In this document: in pieces, positions 8,022-17,000 of the stretch
Layout: each line of letters starts with the position of its first letter
How positions within the stretch are numbered: the first letter of the stretch is position 1
From: Cytophagales bacterium
GTDB lineage: Bacteria > Bacteroidota > Bacteroidia > Cytophagales > JAHDFW01
DNA length: 41,605 nt
Direction of reading: 5' to 3'
NCBI GenBank assembly: GCA_020627945.1
Contig: JAHDFW010000008.1
Location: forward strand, 1 to 41,605
Notes under the pieces: model-generated
The model's database searches: none
What the model saw: the letters and a program-made list of their open reading frames with translations, nothing else
What the model was told of the DNA's origin: nothing
Program-made: the position numbers and the translations under genes

Positions 8022-8636
8022 ATGGAATATTTATTAGGACAACTAGGTTGCTTTGGTTTTAACTTTGCTCCTCGCAGTTGGATGTCATGCTCTGGACAAC
8101 TTCTTCCTATTGCACAAAACTCCGCATTATTCTCGTTACTCGGAACCATGTATGGTGGAGATGGAAGAACTACTTTTGCTCTTCCGGATCTTCGCGGACG
8201 TGCTCCAATTGGAATGGGACATGCTCCAGGCCTTATGGATTATCCAATTGGACAAAGATCTGGTGTAGAGAGTATCACAATTGGACAAATTAATTTACCT
8301 CCTCATTCGCATACCTTGACGCAAGTTGCAGTAAATACGACAACAAGCACAACGGTAGCACTTCGTACAGTTGACAATAGTGAAGTCATTAATGAAACTG
8401 GATCAGGTGCAAACCAATTAGGTAGTGGAGGTACTATGGGAGACATCTTTAGAGAAAACCCGAATACTGGAACAGCTGATAATTTAGGTGGACTATCTGC
8501 GACGTCTACTTCTACTTCTGATATAAATGGTCACACTGACAACACTGGTGCAGGTCAACCAATTTATCAAAGAAGTCCATATATAGCTATGAACTGGTGT
8601 ATTTGTACTCAGGGGCTTTTCCCTTCTAGAAGCTAG
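8022..8636 (+). CDS. Stand-alone phage tail-collar domain protein (MdpB-like)
   Basis: A 204-residue protein of the microcystin-dependent-protein / tail-collar family. The family N-terminus is intact: GQLGCFGFNFAPRSW, then SGQLLPIAQNSALFSLLGT and YGGDGRTTFALPDLRGRAP. It is followed by LPPHSHTL, a Ser/Thr/Asn-rich variable middle (about 105-180) and the closing SPYIAMNWCICTQGLFPSRS. In phages the domain sits at the base of tail fibres; chromosomal copies occur without phage genes and their function is poorly known. No other phage structural gene is nearby. No signal peptide is present. It ends 25 bp before a strong terminator and probably shares a unit with the preceding binding-protein gene. 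Confidence 0.85.
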   Translation: MEYLLGQLGCFGFNFAPRSWMSCSGQLLPIAQNSALFSLLGTMYGGDGRTTFALPDLRGRAPIGMGHAPGLMDYPIGQRSGVESITIGQINLPPHSHTLTQVAVNTTTSTTVALRTVDNSEVINETGSGANQLGSGGTMGDIFRENPNTGTADNLGGLSATSTSTSDINGHTDNTGAGQPIYQRSPYIAMNWCICTQGLFPSRS

Positions 8637-8661
8637 GAATACAGATTGTAATATACTTTCT

Positions 8662-8693
8662 AAAGGCGAATCTTGTGATTCGCCTTTTTTTTT
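8662..8693 (+). terminator. Rho-independent terminator after the tail-collar gene
   Basis: Perfect 11-bp stem AAAGGCGAATC / GATTCGCCTTT with a TTGT tetraloop, continuing into a T-run (9 T in all). It lies 26 bp after the stop codon. Confidence 0.92.
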
Positions 8694-8800
8694 ACAATTT
8701 CTTACGCAAAATTATGTAATACATCACTTTTCTCTTCTGATTATTTATATGTATAGATAGTTAGCATTATATTTACGCCTTAACACTTAACAAACTTATT

Positions 8801-11800
8801 ATGAGAAGACTAATTACTCTTATCATTACCTTAACGATATGTTGGGGAATTTCAAAAAATTCAAAAGCACAAACCCTAAACGCAGGCGACATAGCTATCA
8901 TTGGCTATCGTACAGATGCTCCTGATGGTTTCACCTTTATTACGCTTACCGATGTACCTGCAGGAGAAGTTGTTCATTTTACTGATCGAGGCTGGAACAC
9001 GGTCGCTTCTGCTTGGATCGCTAATGCCGAAGACATTGTAATATGGACAGCACCAGCTGGCGGAGTTAGCTGTGGAACTATTATTAACATTGCGGAAACT
9101 GCTGCAGACGCTTTCACCATTACTCCTTCGACTGGTGCAGGAACCGTCATGTTTGCAGGAGATGGAGGTTGGAGTCTTGCCGCGGGAGATCAAATATTAG
9201 CTTATCGAGGTGGAAGTGGCAACTTTCCTGCAACCCCTGTTTTTATCACTGCTATTAATGCGGATTACAATGCCGGAGATTATAACGCTACCACTACATG
9301 GAATGTAGGTAATCAGGTTAATAATACTTCTTCTGGGGTTCCAACAGGTCTTACAAATGGAACGGATTGCCTTTCTTTATTCCCTGGAGTTACTGAAGTG
9401 GACAATGCTAAATATACTGGAACACTTACTGGTACGTCTGCTGCCATAAGAATTAGTATTCATGACACCACTAACTGGGATGATTCAGATGAGCCTTTAG
9501 TGACCGAAATTTTTATTGAACCTAGCGATTACGCAACACCCTCTGTGGTTTGTTCTGCGCCTTGTACGGATCCAGACGTACCTAGTGGTATAACTGCAAC
9601 GTCGAATCCAATTTGCCCTTCAGATAGTACTACCATAAGCTGGACAGGATCTTTAAATGGCGATGCCACGGCATGGCATATTTATACTGGTGGATGTGGA
9701 ACAACACAATTGACTACTACTACTTCTAACTCCATAAAAGTGGGGCCATCAGGTACTACAACATACAACATTAGAGGAGAAGGAGGATGTGTAACTCCAG
9801 GAACTTGCGGTTCTATAACTATTAATGTAGGTGATGCTATCAACCCGACACCTTCCTGTCAAAACTTAACCGTCTACTTAGACGGTACAGGTAACGTCAC
9901 TATAGTACCAGGAGATGTTGATAATGGAAGTACAGACAACTGTGGAATTGCAAGTATGAACCTTAGTGCATCTTCATTCACTTGTGCTGATCTTGGTGCA
10001 AATTCCACAACTCTAAGGGTATTTGACAACACTGGAAATGTGGATTCTTGTACCGCTACTATTACTGTCCAAGACACAACGTCTCCTAATGCTTCTTGTC
10101 AGAACATCACTGTGTTTCTGGATGGAACTGGAAACGCAACTATCGTTCCAGGTGATGTGGACAACGGAAGCTCAGACAATTGTGGAACTCCAAGTTTAAG
10201 CTTAAGTAAAACCGCTTTTACATGTGCTGATATTGGAGCCAATAACGTAACATTAACTGCTACTGATGGAAGTTCGAATACTGGTCAGTGTACTGCAACG
10301 GTAACGATTAGCGATACGGTCTCACCTACTGCTGTTTGTCAGAACATTACTGTGTTTCTGGATGGAACTGGAAACGCAACTATCGTTCCAGGTGATGTTG
10401 ATAACGGAAGCTCAGACAATTGTGGAACTCCAAGTTTAAGCTTGAGCAAAACCGCTTTTACATGTGCTGATATTGGAGCAAACAATGTAACATTAACAGC
10501 TACAGATGGAAGTTCCAATACTGCTCAATGTGTTGCAGTAGTAACAATTTCCGACACTACAAGCCCTTCAATAGGGACGGTAGCTAATCAAACCGCTTCC
10601 GTAAATGCCTCATGTGGTTATAATCTTGCCGATTATACCGCCTTACTCACTAATTCTGACAATTGTACTGCTTCTCCTACTGTAACTCAAAGTCCAGCTA
10701 TAGGTTCAGCTCAAACGGGTACAACTACTGTAACCCTTACTGCCACAGATGGAAATGGAAATTCTAGCAGTACTATGTTTGATGTGCTACCAAATGACGT
10801 TACTCAACCTACTCCTTCGTGTCAAAACTTAACATTATATTTAGATGGAACGGGCAATGTCACCATTGTACCAGGAGATGTTGATAATGGAAGTACAGAT
10901 AACTGTGGAATTGCGAGTATGACGCTCAGTAACTCTTCTTTCACTTGTGCTAATATTGGTGCAAATTCTACCACTCTAAGAGTATTCGATGCTGCTGGTA
11001 ACGTGGATTCTTGTACAGCAACAATAACTGTCCAAGACACAACCTCTCCCACTGCTTCTTGCCAGAACATTACTGTGTTTCTGGATGGAACTGGAAACGC
11101 AACTATCGTTCCAGGTGATGTTGATAACGGAAGCTCAGACAATTGTGGAACTCCAAGTTTAAGCTTAAGTAAAACCGCCTTTACATGTGCTGATATTGGA
11201 GCAAACAATGTAACGCTAACCGCAACAGACGGCAGTAGTAACACTGCACAATGCATGGCTACTGTTACTATCGCAGATACTAATTCTCCAAGCGCAGTGT
11301 GTCAAAACATAACAGCGTATTTGGATGGAACAGGTAATGTTTCAATCACTGCTGGTGATATAGATGGTGGTAGTACTGATAATTGTACTGCTTCACTGAC
11401 TCTAGGACTTAGTCAATCTGCTTTTAATTGTACCCATTTAGGGGCAAACAATGTTACTTTAACGGTAACCGATGCAAATTCAAACTCTTCTCAATGTACT
11501 GCAACCGTAACTATTTCTGACACTATAGCTCCGACTGCTTCTTGTCAGAATATTACATTATATTTAGATGGAACGGGCAATGTGACCATTGTACCTGGGG
11601 ATGTTGATAATGGAAGTACAGATAATTGTGGAACACCAAGTTTAAGTTTAAGTCAAACGGCATTTACTTGTGCTAATATTGGCGCTAACAATGTTACATT
11701 AACCGCGACAGATGGTAGTTCTAATACCGCTCAATGTGTTGCAACCGTAACCGTTTTGGATACAATAGCACCAACCATTACATGCCCAGGACCTCAAACC

Positions 11801-14425
11801 GCGGCTGTAAATGCTTCATGTGGATATACATTGGCTGATTATACTGGTATGGCGCTGAATGGAGATGCTTGTACTCCTTCACCAGCTATTACTCAAAGTC
11901 CAGCAATTGGATCTTCCCAGACTGGAACTACAACAGTAACTCTATATGCTACAGATGCATCAGGAAACGTGGATAGTTGTTCTTTCGATGTAACTCCTAA
12001 TGACGTCACTCTACCAACTCCAGTATGTCAAAACCTTACCGTTTACCTTGATGGAACAGGAAATGTTACCATCACTGCTGCGGATGTGGATAATGGTAGT
12101 TCAGATAATTGTAGCGTGGATAGTATGGCGCTTAGTATGACATCATTCACTTGTGCTAATGTTGGTGCTAATAGTTCTGTCTTAAGAGTATTTGATGGTG
12201 CTGGAAATGTAGATTCGTGTACCGCTACTATTACCGTACAAGACACTACCTCTCCTACGGCTGTTTGTCAGAATATTACAGTGTACCTTGATGGCACTGG
12301 TTCTGCTACAATTACTGCAGGAGACGTTGATGGAGGAAGTACCGACAATTGTTCTATAGCTAATTTAGCTATTGATAAATCTTCTTTCACTTGTGCAGAT
12401 GTAGGTGCTAATACCGTAACTTTAACTGTTACTGATGCGAGTTCTAATGCTACGCAATGTACTGCTACCGTTACAGTTGCCGATACAAACAGCCCAACAG
12501 TAACTTGTCAGAACATTACAGTATATATAGATGGTAGTGGGAATGCTACTATCACCTCTGCTGATATCGACAATGGATCTTCAGATAATTGTGGAACTCC
12601 ATCTTTATCCATTAGCCAGTCTTCATTTACATCTGCGGATCTTGGTGCTAACAATATAACATTGATTGGCACTGATGGACAGGGTAACCAAGATAGTTGT
12701 GTAGCTGTAGTTACCGTTAGCGATACTACGAGTCCTAATGCTATAAGCCAAAATATTGATGCTTTCATCGATGGTGCTGGTAACGTTTCGATTTTAGCAT
12801 CAGCTGTTGATAATGGAAGTACGGATAATGGTACTATTGCTAATATTGTAGTTGCTCCAAATTCTTTCAATTGTGCAAATGTTGGAAACAACAACATAGT
12901 ACTTACCGTAACGGATTCTGAAGGAAATACAGACACAAGTCAAGCAGTAGTAGACATTAGAGATACAATTGCACCAACAATTACTTGTCCTTTAAACCAG
13001 ACTCAAGTTGTGGATGCTTCTTGTGGCTATACATTGGCTGATTACACAGGAATGGCAACTACTTCTGACAATTGTACGGTCTCTCCTACTGTAACTCAGA
13101 CCCCTGCTATTGGAAGCACTCAATCAGGAACTACTACAGTGACACTTTATTCAACAGATGCTAGTGGTAACGTGGATAGTTGTTCATTTGATGTAACACC
13201 TATAGACAACGTAGTACCAACGATCACTTGTCCAGGAAATCAAACTGCTTCAAGAGATTCATCATGTAACTTTACGATTCCTGATTATATAGGTTCAGCT
13301 ACAAGTTCTGACAACTGTGGTACTCCTACATTAGTTCAGAAGCCTGCTGTTGGATTAGTAATCTCTTCCGATACAACTATCTGGATTATTGCTACGGATG
13401 GAGCCGGCAATCAAGATAGCTGTTCATTCACGTTAACTCTTGAGGATAATACACCTCCTGTAGTTACTTGTCCTGGAGATCAATCTCAAACTGTAGATAC
13501 TAACTGTAGTTTTGTATTGAATGATTACACAGCAATGGCCAGTGCTACCGATAATTGTGATACAACAATTACAATCACACAGTCTCCTGCAGCTGGAACT
13601 AACGTAAACGGTTCTACTGTAGTAACTATATTCGCAGAAGACGGATCGGGTAATATTGATAGCTGTTCGTTTAATGTAACCGCGTTGGATTCTGTTGCAC
13701 CAACAATTGTATGTCCTGCTAACATTAGCACGTGTGATCCTGTGGTTACTTATTCAGACCCAACATTCTCTGACAATTGTCAGGCTGAATTAAGAGTAGC
13801 GGATTCAACAAACCACGTTGAATCTGGTAGCACTTTCACAGTCGGTACTACTACTCTAACATTTATTGTAGAAGATGATGCTGGAAACTCAGCTACTTGT
13901 TCTTTTGATGTAACCGTAAATGTTACTCCAACCGTAGATGCTGGTACTTCAATTGATTTATTACCTGGTGCTACAACTATTTTGGACGCTACATCAGACG
14001 GTAACTATAATTATAATTGGAGTCCACCAGATGGCTTAGATGATATTACCGTTCTTAATCCAACCTCTAATCCAGGAATGGATGTCATTTATACATTGAC
14101 CGCAACTTCGGATAGCGGTTGTGTATCTACTGATACTGTTTCTGTAAGAAGAGTAGCAAGTGATTTGTTTATTACGAACGTGATCACTCCTAATAATGAC
14201 GGTGCTAATGATTTCTGGATCGTACAAAACATGCCATTTACAGGTTGTAGAGTTACCATTTTCAACAGATGGGGAACTCCAGTTTACGAAAGCGACAACT
14301 ACGCCAATGACTGGGATGGTAGACTTAATGGTGAAGTATTACCAGAAGGAACGTATTATTATGTAATCCAGTGTGGAGATGATCCTGAAGTAACTGGGGC
14401 AATCACTTTAATTTCACAAGAATAA
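8801..14425 (+). CDS. Giant repetitive T9SS-secreted adhesin with HYR-type repeats and CHU_C sorting domain
   Basis: The 1874-residue product has a signal peptide (residues 1-23, ending NSKAQ). An N-terminal globular domain (24-250, AGDIAIIGYRTDAPDGFTF) and an Ig-like segment (255-345) follow. Then come 17 units of about 80 residues (350-1710): 11 of type A (CQNITVFLDGTGN ... GSSDNCGTPSL ... FTCADIGANNVTL) and 6 of HYR type (TITCPGxQ...SCGYTLADYTG...SDNC). A PKD-like segment (1710-1785) is followed by a CHU_C-type C-terminal domain (1788-1874; ITPNNDGANDFW, FNRWGTPVYES, DWDGRLNG). That domain directs export by T9SS and often needs a SprF-type partner, encoded 18 bp downstream. Regularly spaced Cys and DNC motifs suggest disulfide-stabilised, possibly calcium-bound repeats. 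Surface adhesion or gliding is inferred. Confidence 0.9.
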   Translation: MRRLITLIITLTICWGISKNSKAQTLNAGDIAIIGYRTDAPDGFTFITLTDVPAGEVVHFTDRGWNTVASAWIANAEDIVIWTAPAGGVSCGTIINIAETAADAFTITPSTGAGTVMFAGDGGWSLAAGDQILAYRGGSGNFPATPVFITAINADYNAGDYNATTTWNVGNQVNNTSSGVPTGLTNGTDCLSLFPGVTEVDNAKYTGTLTGTSAAIRISIHDTTNWDDSDEPLVTEIFIEPSDYATPSVVCSAPCTDPDVPSGITATSNPICPSDSTTISWTGSLNGDATAWHIYTGGCGTTQLTTTTSNSIKVGPSGTTTYNIRGEGGCVTPGTCGSITINVGDAINPTPSCQNLTVYLDGTGNVTIVPGDVDNGSTDNCGIASMNLSASSFTCADLGANSTTLRVFDNTGNVDSCTATITVQDTTSPNASCQNITVFLDGTGNATIVPGDVDNGSSDNCGTPSLSLSKTAFTCADIGANNVTLTATDGSSNTGQCTATVTISDTVSPTAVCQNITVFLDGTGNATIVPGDVDNGSSDNCGTPSLSLSKTAFTCADIGANNVTLTATDGSSNTAQCVAVVTISDTTSPSIGTVANQTASVNASCGYNLADYTALLTNSDNCTASPTVTQSPAIGSAQTGTTTVTLTATDGNGNSSSTMFDVLPNDVTQPTPSCQNLTLYLDGTGNVTIVPGDVDNGSTDNCGIASMTLSNSSFTCANIGANSTTLRVFDAAGNVDSCTATITVQDTTSPTASCQNITVFLDGTGNATIVPGDVDNGSSDNCGTPSLSLSKTAFTCADIGANNVTLTATDGSSNTAQCMATVTIADTNSPSAVCQNITAYLDGTGNVSITAGDIDGGSTDNCTASLTLGLSQSAFNCTHLGANNVTLTVTDANSNSSQCTATVTISDTIAPTASCQNITLYLDGTGNVTIVPGDVDNGSTDNCGTPSLSLSQTAFTCANIGANNVTLTATDGSSNTAQCVATVTVLDTIAPTITCPGPQTAAVNASCGYTLADYTGMALNGDACTPSPAITQSPAIGSSQTGTTTVTLYATDASGNVDSCSFDVTPNDVTLPTPVCQNLTVYLDGTGNVTITAADVDNGSSDNCSVDSMALSMTSFTCANVGANSSVLRVFDGAGNVDSCTATITVQDTTSPTAVCQNITVYLDGTGSATITAGDVDGGSTDNCSIANLAIDKSSFTCADVGANTVTLTVTDASSNATQCTATVTVADTNSPTVTCQNITVYIDGSGNATITSADIDNGSSDNCGTPSLSISQSSFTSADLGANNITLIGTDGQGNQDSCVAVVTVSDTTSPNAISQNIDAFIDGAGNVSILASAVDNGSTDNGTIANIVVAPNSFNCANVGNNNIVLTVTDSEGNTDTSQAVVDIRDTIAPTITCPLNQTQVVDASCGYTLADYTGMATTSDNCTVSPTVTQTPAIGSTQSGTTTVTLYSTDASGNVDSCSFDVTPIDNVVPTITCPGNQTASRDSSCNFTIPDYIGSATSSDNCGTPTLVQKPAVGLVISSDTTIWIIATDGAGNQDSCSFTLTLEDNTPPVVTCPGDQSQTVDTNCSFVLNDYTAMASATDNCDTTITITQSPAAGTNVNGSTVVTIFAEDGSGNIDSCSFNVTALDSVAPTIVCPANISTCDPVVTYSDPTFSDNCQAELRVADSTNHVESGSTFTVGTTTLTFIVEDDAGNSATCSFDVTVNVTPTVDAGTSIDLLPGATTILDATSDGNYNYNWSPPDGLDDITVLNPTSNPGMDVIYTLTATSDSGCVSTDTVSVRRVASDLFITNVITPNNDGANDFWIVQNMPFTGCRVTIFNRWGTPVYESDNYANDWDGRLNGEVLPEGTYYYVIQCGDDPEVTGAITLISQE
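9848..13930 (+). repeat. Tandem 240-bp coding repeats (17 units, higher-order arrangement)
   Basis: The order is A A A B / A A A A B / A A A A B B B B, where A is the CQN...FLDGTGN unit and B the HYR unit. The first A after each block boundary (about 9848, 10810 and 12016) is a distinct subtype with LRVFDxxGNVDSC and the VQDTTS linker, so whole blocks seem to have been duplicated. A units near 10090, 10330 and 11050 are almost identical at the DNA level over long stretches (GATGGAACTGGAAACGCAAC is shared), which suggests recent duplication or gene conversion. The array may vary between strains. Confidence 0.85.
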
Positions 14426-14443
14426 TCTTAGAAGTCAATAATC

Positions 14444-16156
14444 ATGAAAAAATTAGCATTAATATTAAGCGTCGTTTTTCTAGGAGGAATGACTTCTTTT
14501 GGACAGCAAATTCCATTAGGAAACCTTTATACGTCCAATAAGTATTTAATTAACCCAGCTTTTGCTGGACAGAATACCTGTTCTGAAATTTACGTTGCAC
14601 ACAGAAGACAGTGGGTTGGTGTGGCTAACTCGCCAATCACTTCATACCTATCTGGTTCGACTTACTTGGGACGTAATGTAGGTTTAGGTCTTAAAGTTTA
14701 CACAGACAAAACGGATGTTTTATCTCAAACTTATGGAATGCTTTCTTTTGCATATCATATTCGTATGGGAGAGCAATCAAATTTATCGTTTGGGCTTTCT
14801 GCGGGAATGTTTAGAAATTCATTGAATGTGAATAATATCGTTGCAATTGATCAAACCGACAATTTGTTAACTGGAGGTAGATACTCTCCTACTTTCGAAA
14901 CTGATTTTGGAGTTGTATTGAAAGCTAACAGATTAACTTTAGGTGCTTCTGTTCCTAGATTTATTGAAACTAGAACAGTTTCGGTTTCAACGTTAGATCA
15001 AGGAGTATATGCTCTAAGACGACACGGATTGTTTTACGGATCATTTGATATTCCTGTTGGTCAAAACAATAAACTTGTTCCTTCTGTTATGACAAGATGG
15101 GCTCCAGGTGTTGATTTCCAATATGATATTAATATGGATTTTGAAGCCGTAGATAAATATTCATTTGGACTTGGTTATCGTGAAAATGAGGGAATCCTTG
15201 CTAGACTTGGATTCGTGATCTCTGACGCACTTCGATTTAACTATGCTTATGAGTTTTTCCCAACAGGAATTACCTCAAGATCGAATGGTTCACATGAAAT
15301 CCAATTGGGTCTAAAACTTTGCAAACAAGTTGAAAAGGCTGAAGAGCCAAAAGAAGAACCGATAACTCTTACTATTAAAGGAGATGAAGGTGCTAAAAAC
15401 TACACCTTTAAAACTCTTCAGGAGATGCGTGAATTTGCTAACAAGATGGACTCGGAAGATCCAATTTTGGCAGATAAAATTCGTCAGGCGCTAGATGCTG
15501 ATGGTGATCTTAAAGATTATCATGTAGATAATACTTCTATCAAGTTGCATATCAAAACTGATGAAGGTGAGAAGGATTACAAATTCAGAACGCTCCAACA
15601 AGTAAATGATTTTATTGCTAAAACAGAAAAGGAAGATCCTAAGTTGGCGGCAAAGATTCGTAGTATGATTGATCAAGATCCAAGTCTTAAAGTTTACAAG
15701 GTTCTAGATGTTACGGAAGAGAAGTCAGAAGATACTCCTTCGACTACAGTAACTGAACCTAAGACTACTGATCCTCAACCTAAGGTTAAAGACGTTTTAA
15801 CAAAAGAAGAGTATGAGTTACTGGAAAGAGTTGTGTACTTTGGATTAGATTACTCTACTGCGTTAAGAGAGTCTGAACCAGTATTAGATGACGCTGTTAG
15901 GATCCTTAAAAAGCACCCAGGACTTCTTCTAGAAATAGATGGTTATACTTGTAATGAAGGTAATGCTGCTTACAACGAAAACCTATCCTACCAACGTGCA
16001 AAGTATGTAGAGGCTTACTTCTTAAGAAAAGGAATTCCTTCAAAGCAAATCATAACTAAAGGTTATGGAGAAGCTAACCCATTGGTTCCTAACACAACCG
16101 ATGAAAACAAAAAGAAAAACAGAAGAGTTGAATTTAAAGTAGTGGAAGTTAAATAA
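14444..16156 (+). CDS. PorP/SprF-family T9SS membrane protein fused to OmpA domain
   Basis: The 570-residue protein begins with a signal peptide (FLGGMTSFGQQ). A PorP/SprF-type outer-membrane barrel of about 280 residues follows, recognised from LYTSNKYLINPAFAGQN at its start and RRQWVG, and ending near FPTGITSRSNGSHEIQLGLK. Two related segments of about 55 residues come next (LTIKGDEGAKNYTFKTLQEM ... and LHIKTDEGEKDYKFRTLQQV ...). The C-terminus is an OmpA-like peptidoglycan-binding domain (DGYTCNEGNAAYNENLSYQRA; NRRVEF). SprF proteins work with CHU_C-type T9SS substrates at the outer membrane; the adhesin gene lies 18 bp upstream, so they are a likely pair. The OmpA fusion would anchor the secretion partner to the cell wall, with the repeats as spacers (inference). 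A terminator follows. Confidence 0.88.
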   Translation: MKKLALILSVVFLGGMTSFGQQIPLGNLYTSNKYLINPAFAGQNTCSEIYVAHRRQWVGVANSPITSYLSGSTYLGRNVGLGLKVYTDKTDVLSQTYGMLSFAYHIRMGEQSNLSFGLSAGMFRNSLNVNNIVAIDQTDNLLTGGRYSPTFETDFGVVLKANRLTLGASVPRFIETRTVSVSTLDQGVYALRRHGLFYGSFDIPVGQNNKLVPSVMTRWAPGVDFQYDINMDFEAVDKYSFGLGYRENEGILARLGFVISDALRFNYAYEFFPTGITSRSNGSHEIQLGLKLCKQVEKAEEPKEEPITLTIKGDEGAKNYTFKTLQEMREFANKMDSEDPILADKIRQALDADGDLKDYHVDNTSIKLHIKTDEGEKDYKFRTLQQVNDFIAKTEKEDPKLAAKIRSMIDQDPSLKVYKVLDVTEEKSEDTPSTTVTEPKTTDPQPKVKDVLTKEEYELLERVVYFGLDYSTALRESEPVLDDAVRILKKHPGLLLEIDGYTCNEGNAAYNENLSYQRAKYVEAYFLRKGIPSKQIITKGYGEANPLVPNTTDENKKKNRRVEFKVVEVK

Positions 16157-16180
16157 ACAGAAGCTAACTTGTAGAATTAG

Positions 16181-16210
16181 AAAAAGAGAATCAGAAACGG
16201 TTCTCTTTTT
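16181..16210 (+). terminator. Terminator after the adhesin / SprF-OmpA unit
   Basis: 12-bp stem AAAAAGAGAATC / GGTTCTCTTTTT (one T-G wobble), six-nt loop, running into T residues to 16213, 25 bp after the stop codon. Confidence 0.85.
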
Positions 16211-16292
16211 TTTATGATCAAAATTACTAAGCAATCAAGTGGAAGGTCATCCTTTTAACCCAAATTATATTCCAAAGGGAGTAAGTTCATTT

Positions 16293-16877
16293 TCAAATAA
16301 CTTCTCTTTGGAATCTGGTCAATTGCTCTTGAATTTTGTGTACTTGTTCTTCTTTCAAAGATAAACCATTGAGTTCGAATACTCTTTTATCCTTTTTCAA
16401 TCTGATCAAATCCTCTCTTACCTCAAAACTGGTAATACGGTAGAACGTTTTAATCCGATATGTATCTTGATTTACGCAGATACAAGTTCTTCCTATTTTC
16501 ATGTCAAATCGAGGGCCTCTCTCCAATGCATGATCATGGATTAACGAATAGATTGTAAATCCAACTATAAAAAACACAACGATATATTTGACAGGAAGTT
16601 CTACTTGAAAAGGATCATAAAACAACAATAAAATAGAGAGTGCTAGTGTTATAATAACCTGAAATAAACCTATTTTTTTCTGCTCTTCGTCTTTTTGACT
16701 TATGATAAAAAAGCGTTTCTTACTCTCCCAGTGTCTTACATACAACCGTGATCTGCGGTAAAGACCTAAAGTTATTGATATTAACAGATATAAAGTTGGG
16801 AACCACCAATTTTGGAAATAATGTTGCCATAGGAAAACAGCAAGCATCGGTCCGAAAATTATAGCAGTTCTTGACAT
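16293..16877 (-). CDS. Four-helix membrane protein of unknown function
   Basis: The 194-residue protein has two hydrophobic helices near the N-terminus (about 5-20 and 25-41), a charged loop, and two more (about 85-103 and 107-125). A soluble C-terminal region of about 70 residues follows, rich in charge (EVREDLIRLKKDKRVFEL) and with a beta-rich start (FDMKIGRTCICVNQDTYRIK). The layout resembles small membrane proteins with a PH-like cytosolic tail, but I cannot name a family. It stands alone, convergent with the SprF-OmpA gene. An inverted repeat (ATTCCAAAG / CTTTGGAAT, 16269-16314) spans its stop codon. The PUL terminator lies just upstream, so it needs its own promoter. Confidence 0.6.
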   Translation of the reverse strand: MSRTAIIFGPMLAVFLWQHYFQNWWFPTLYLLISITLGLYRRSRLYVRHWESKKRFFIISQKDEEQKKIGLFQVIITLALSILLLFYDPFQVELPVKYIVVFFIVGFTIYSLIHDHALERGPRFDMKIGRTCICVNQDTYRIKTFYRITSFEVREDLIRLKKDKRVFELNGLSLKEEQVHKIQEQLTRFQREVI

Positions 16878-16935
16878 AGTGTTTTGTTATTACAGAAAGT
16901 GTATAAAACAGATCCAAAATTATTCTTAAAGATAT

Positions 16936-16979
16936 AAAAAAAGCTGCTTCATAGTCATAATAAACCATGAAGCAGCTTT
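16936..16979 (-). terminator. Terminator at the end of the polysaccharide locus
   Basis: Perfect 13-bp stem AAAGCTGCTTCAT (16940-16952) and ATGAAGCAGCTTT (16967-16979) with a 14-nt loop. Read on the minus strand it ends in a run of seven T, 22 bp after the GH3 stop codon. Confidence 0.9.
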
Positions 16980-17000
16980 ACATTCTTTATGTATTAAAAA

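Noticed and set aside
8022-8636. Tail-collar protein as evidence of a prophage
   Set aside because: No integrase, capsid, portal, terminase, other tail or lysis genes, and no attachment repeats are seen; the family occurs alone in many chromosomes.
8768-8775. TATATTTA as a promoter element for the adhesin gene
   Set aside because: One mismatch to TAnnTTTG and no TTG at suitable spacing upstream.
10822-12936. Several long minus-strand open frames opposite the adhesin repeats (for example 10822-11256 and 12508-12936)
   Set aside because: They mirror the repeat period and codon bias of the plus-strand gene and show no family features; they are shadows of the repeats.
9848-13930. Regular 240-bp repeats as a CRISPR array or satellite
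   Set aside because: The repeats are in-frame protein domains of one continuous gene with signal peptide and sorting domain.
16269-16314. Inverted repeat ATTCCAAAG / CTTTGGAAT as a terminator of the 194-residue membrane protein gene
   Set aside because: It overlaps the stop codon, has a long loop and lacks a T-run on the minus strand.
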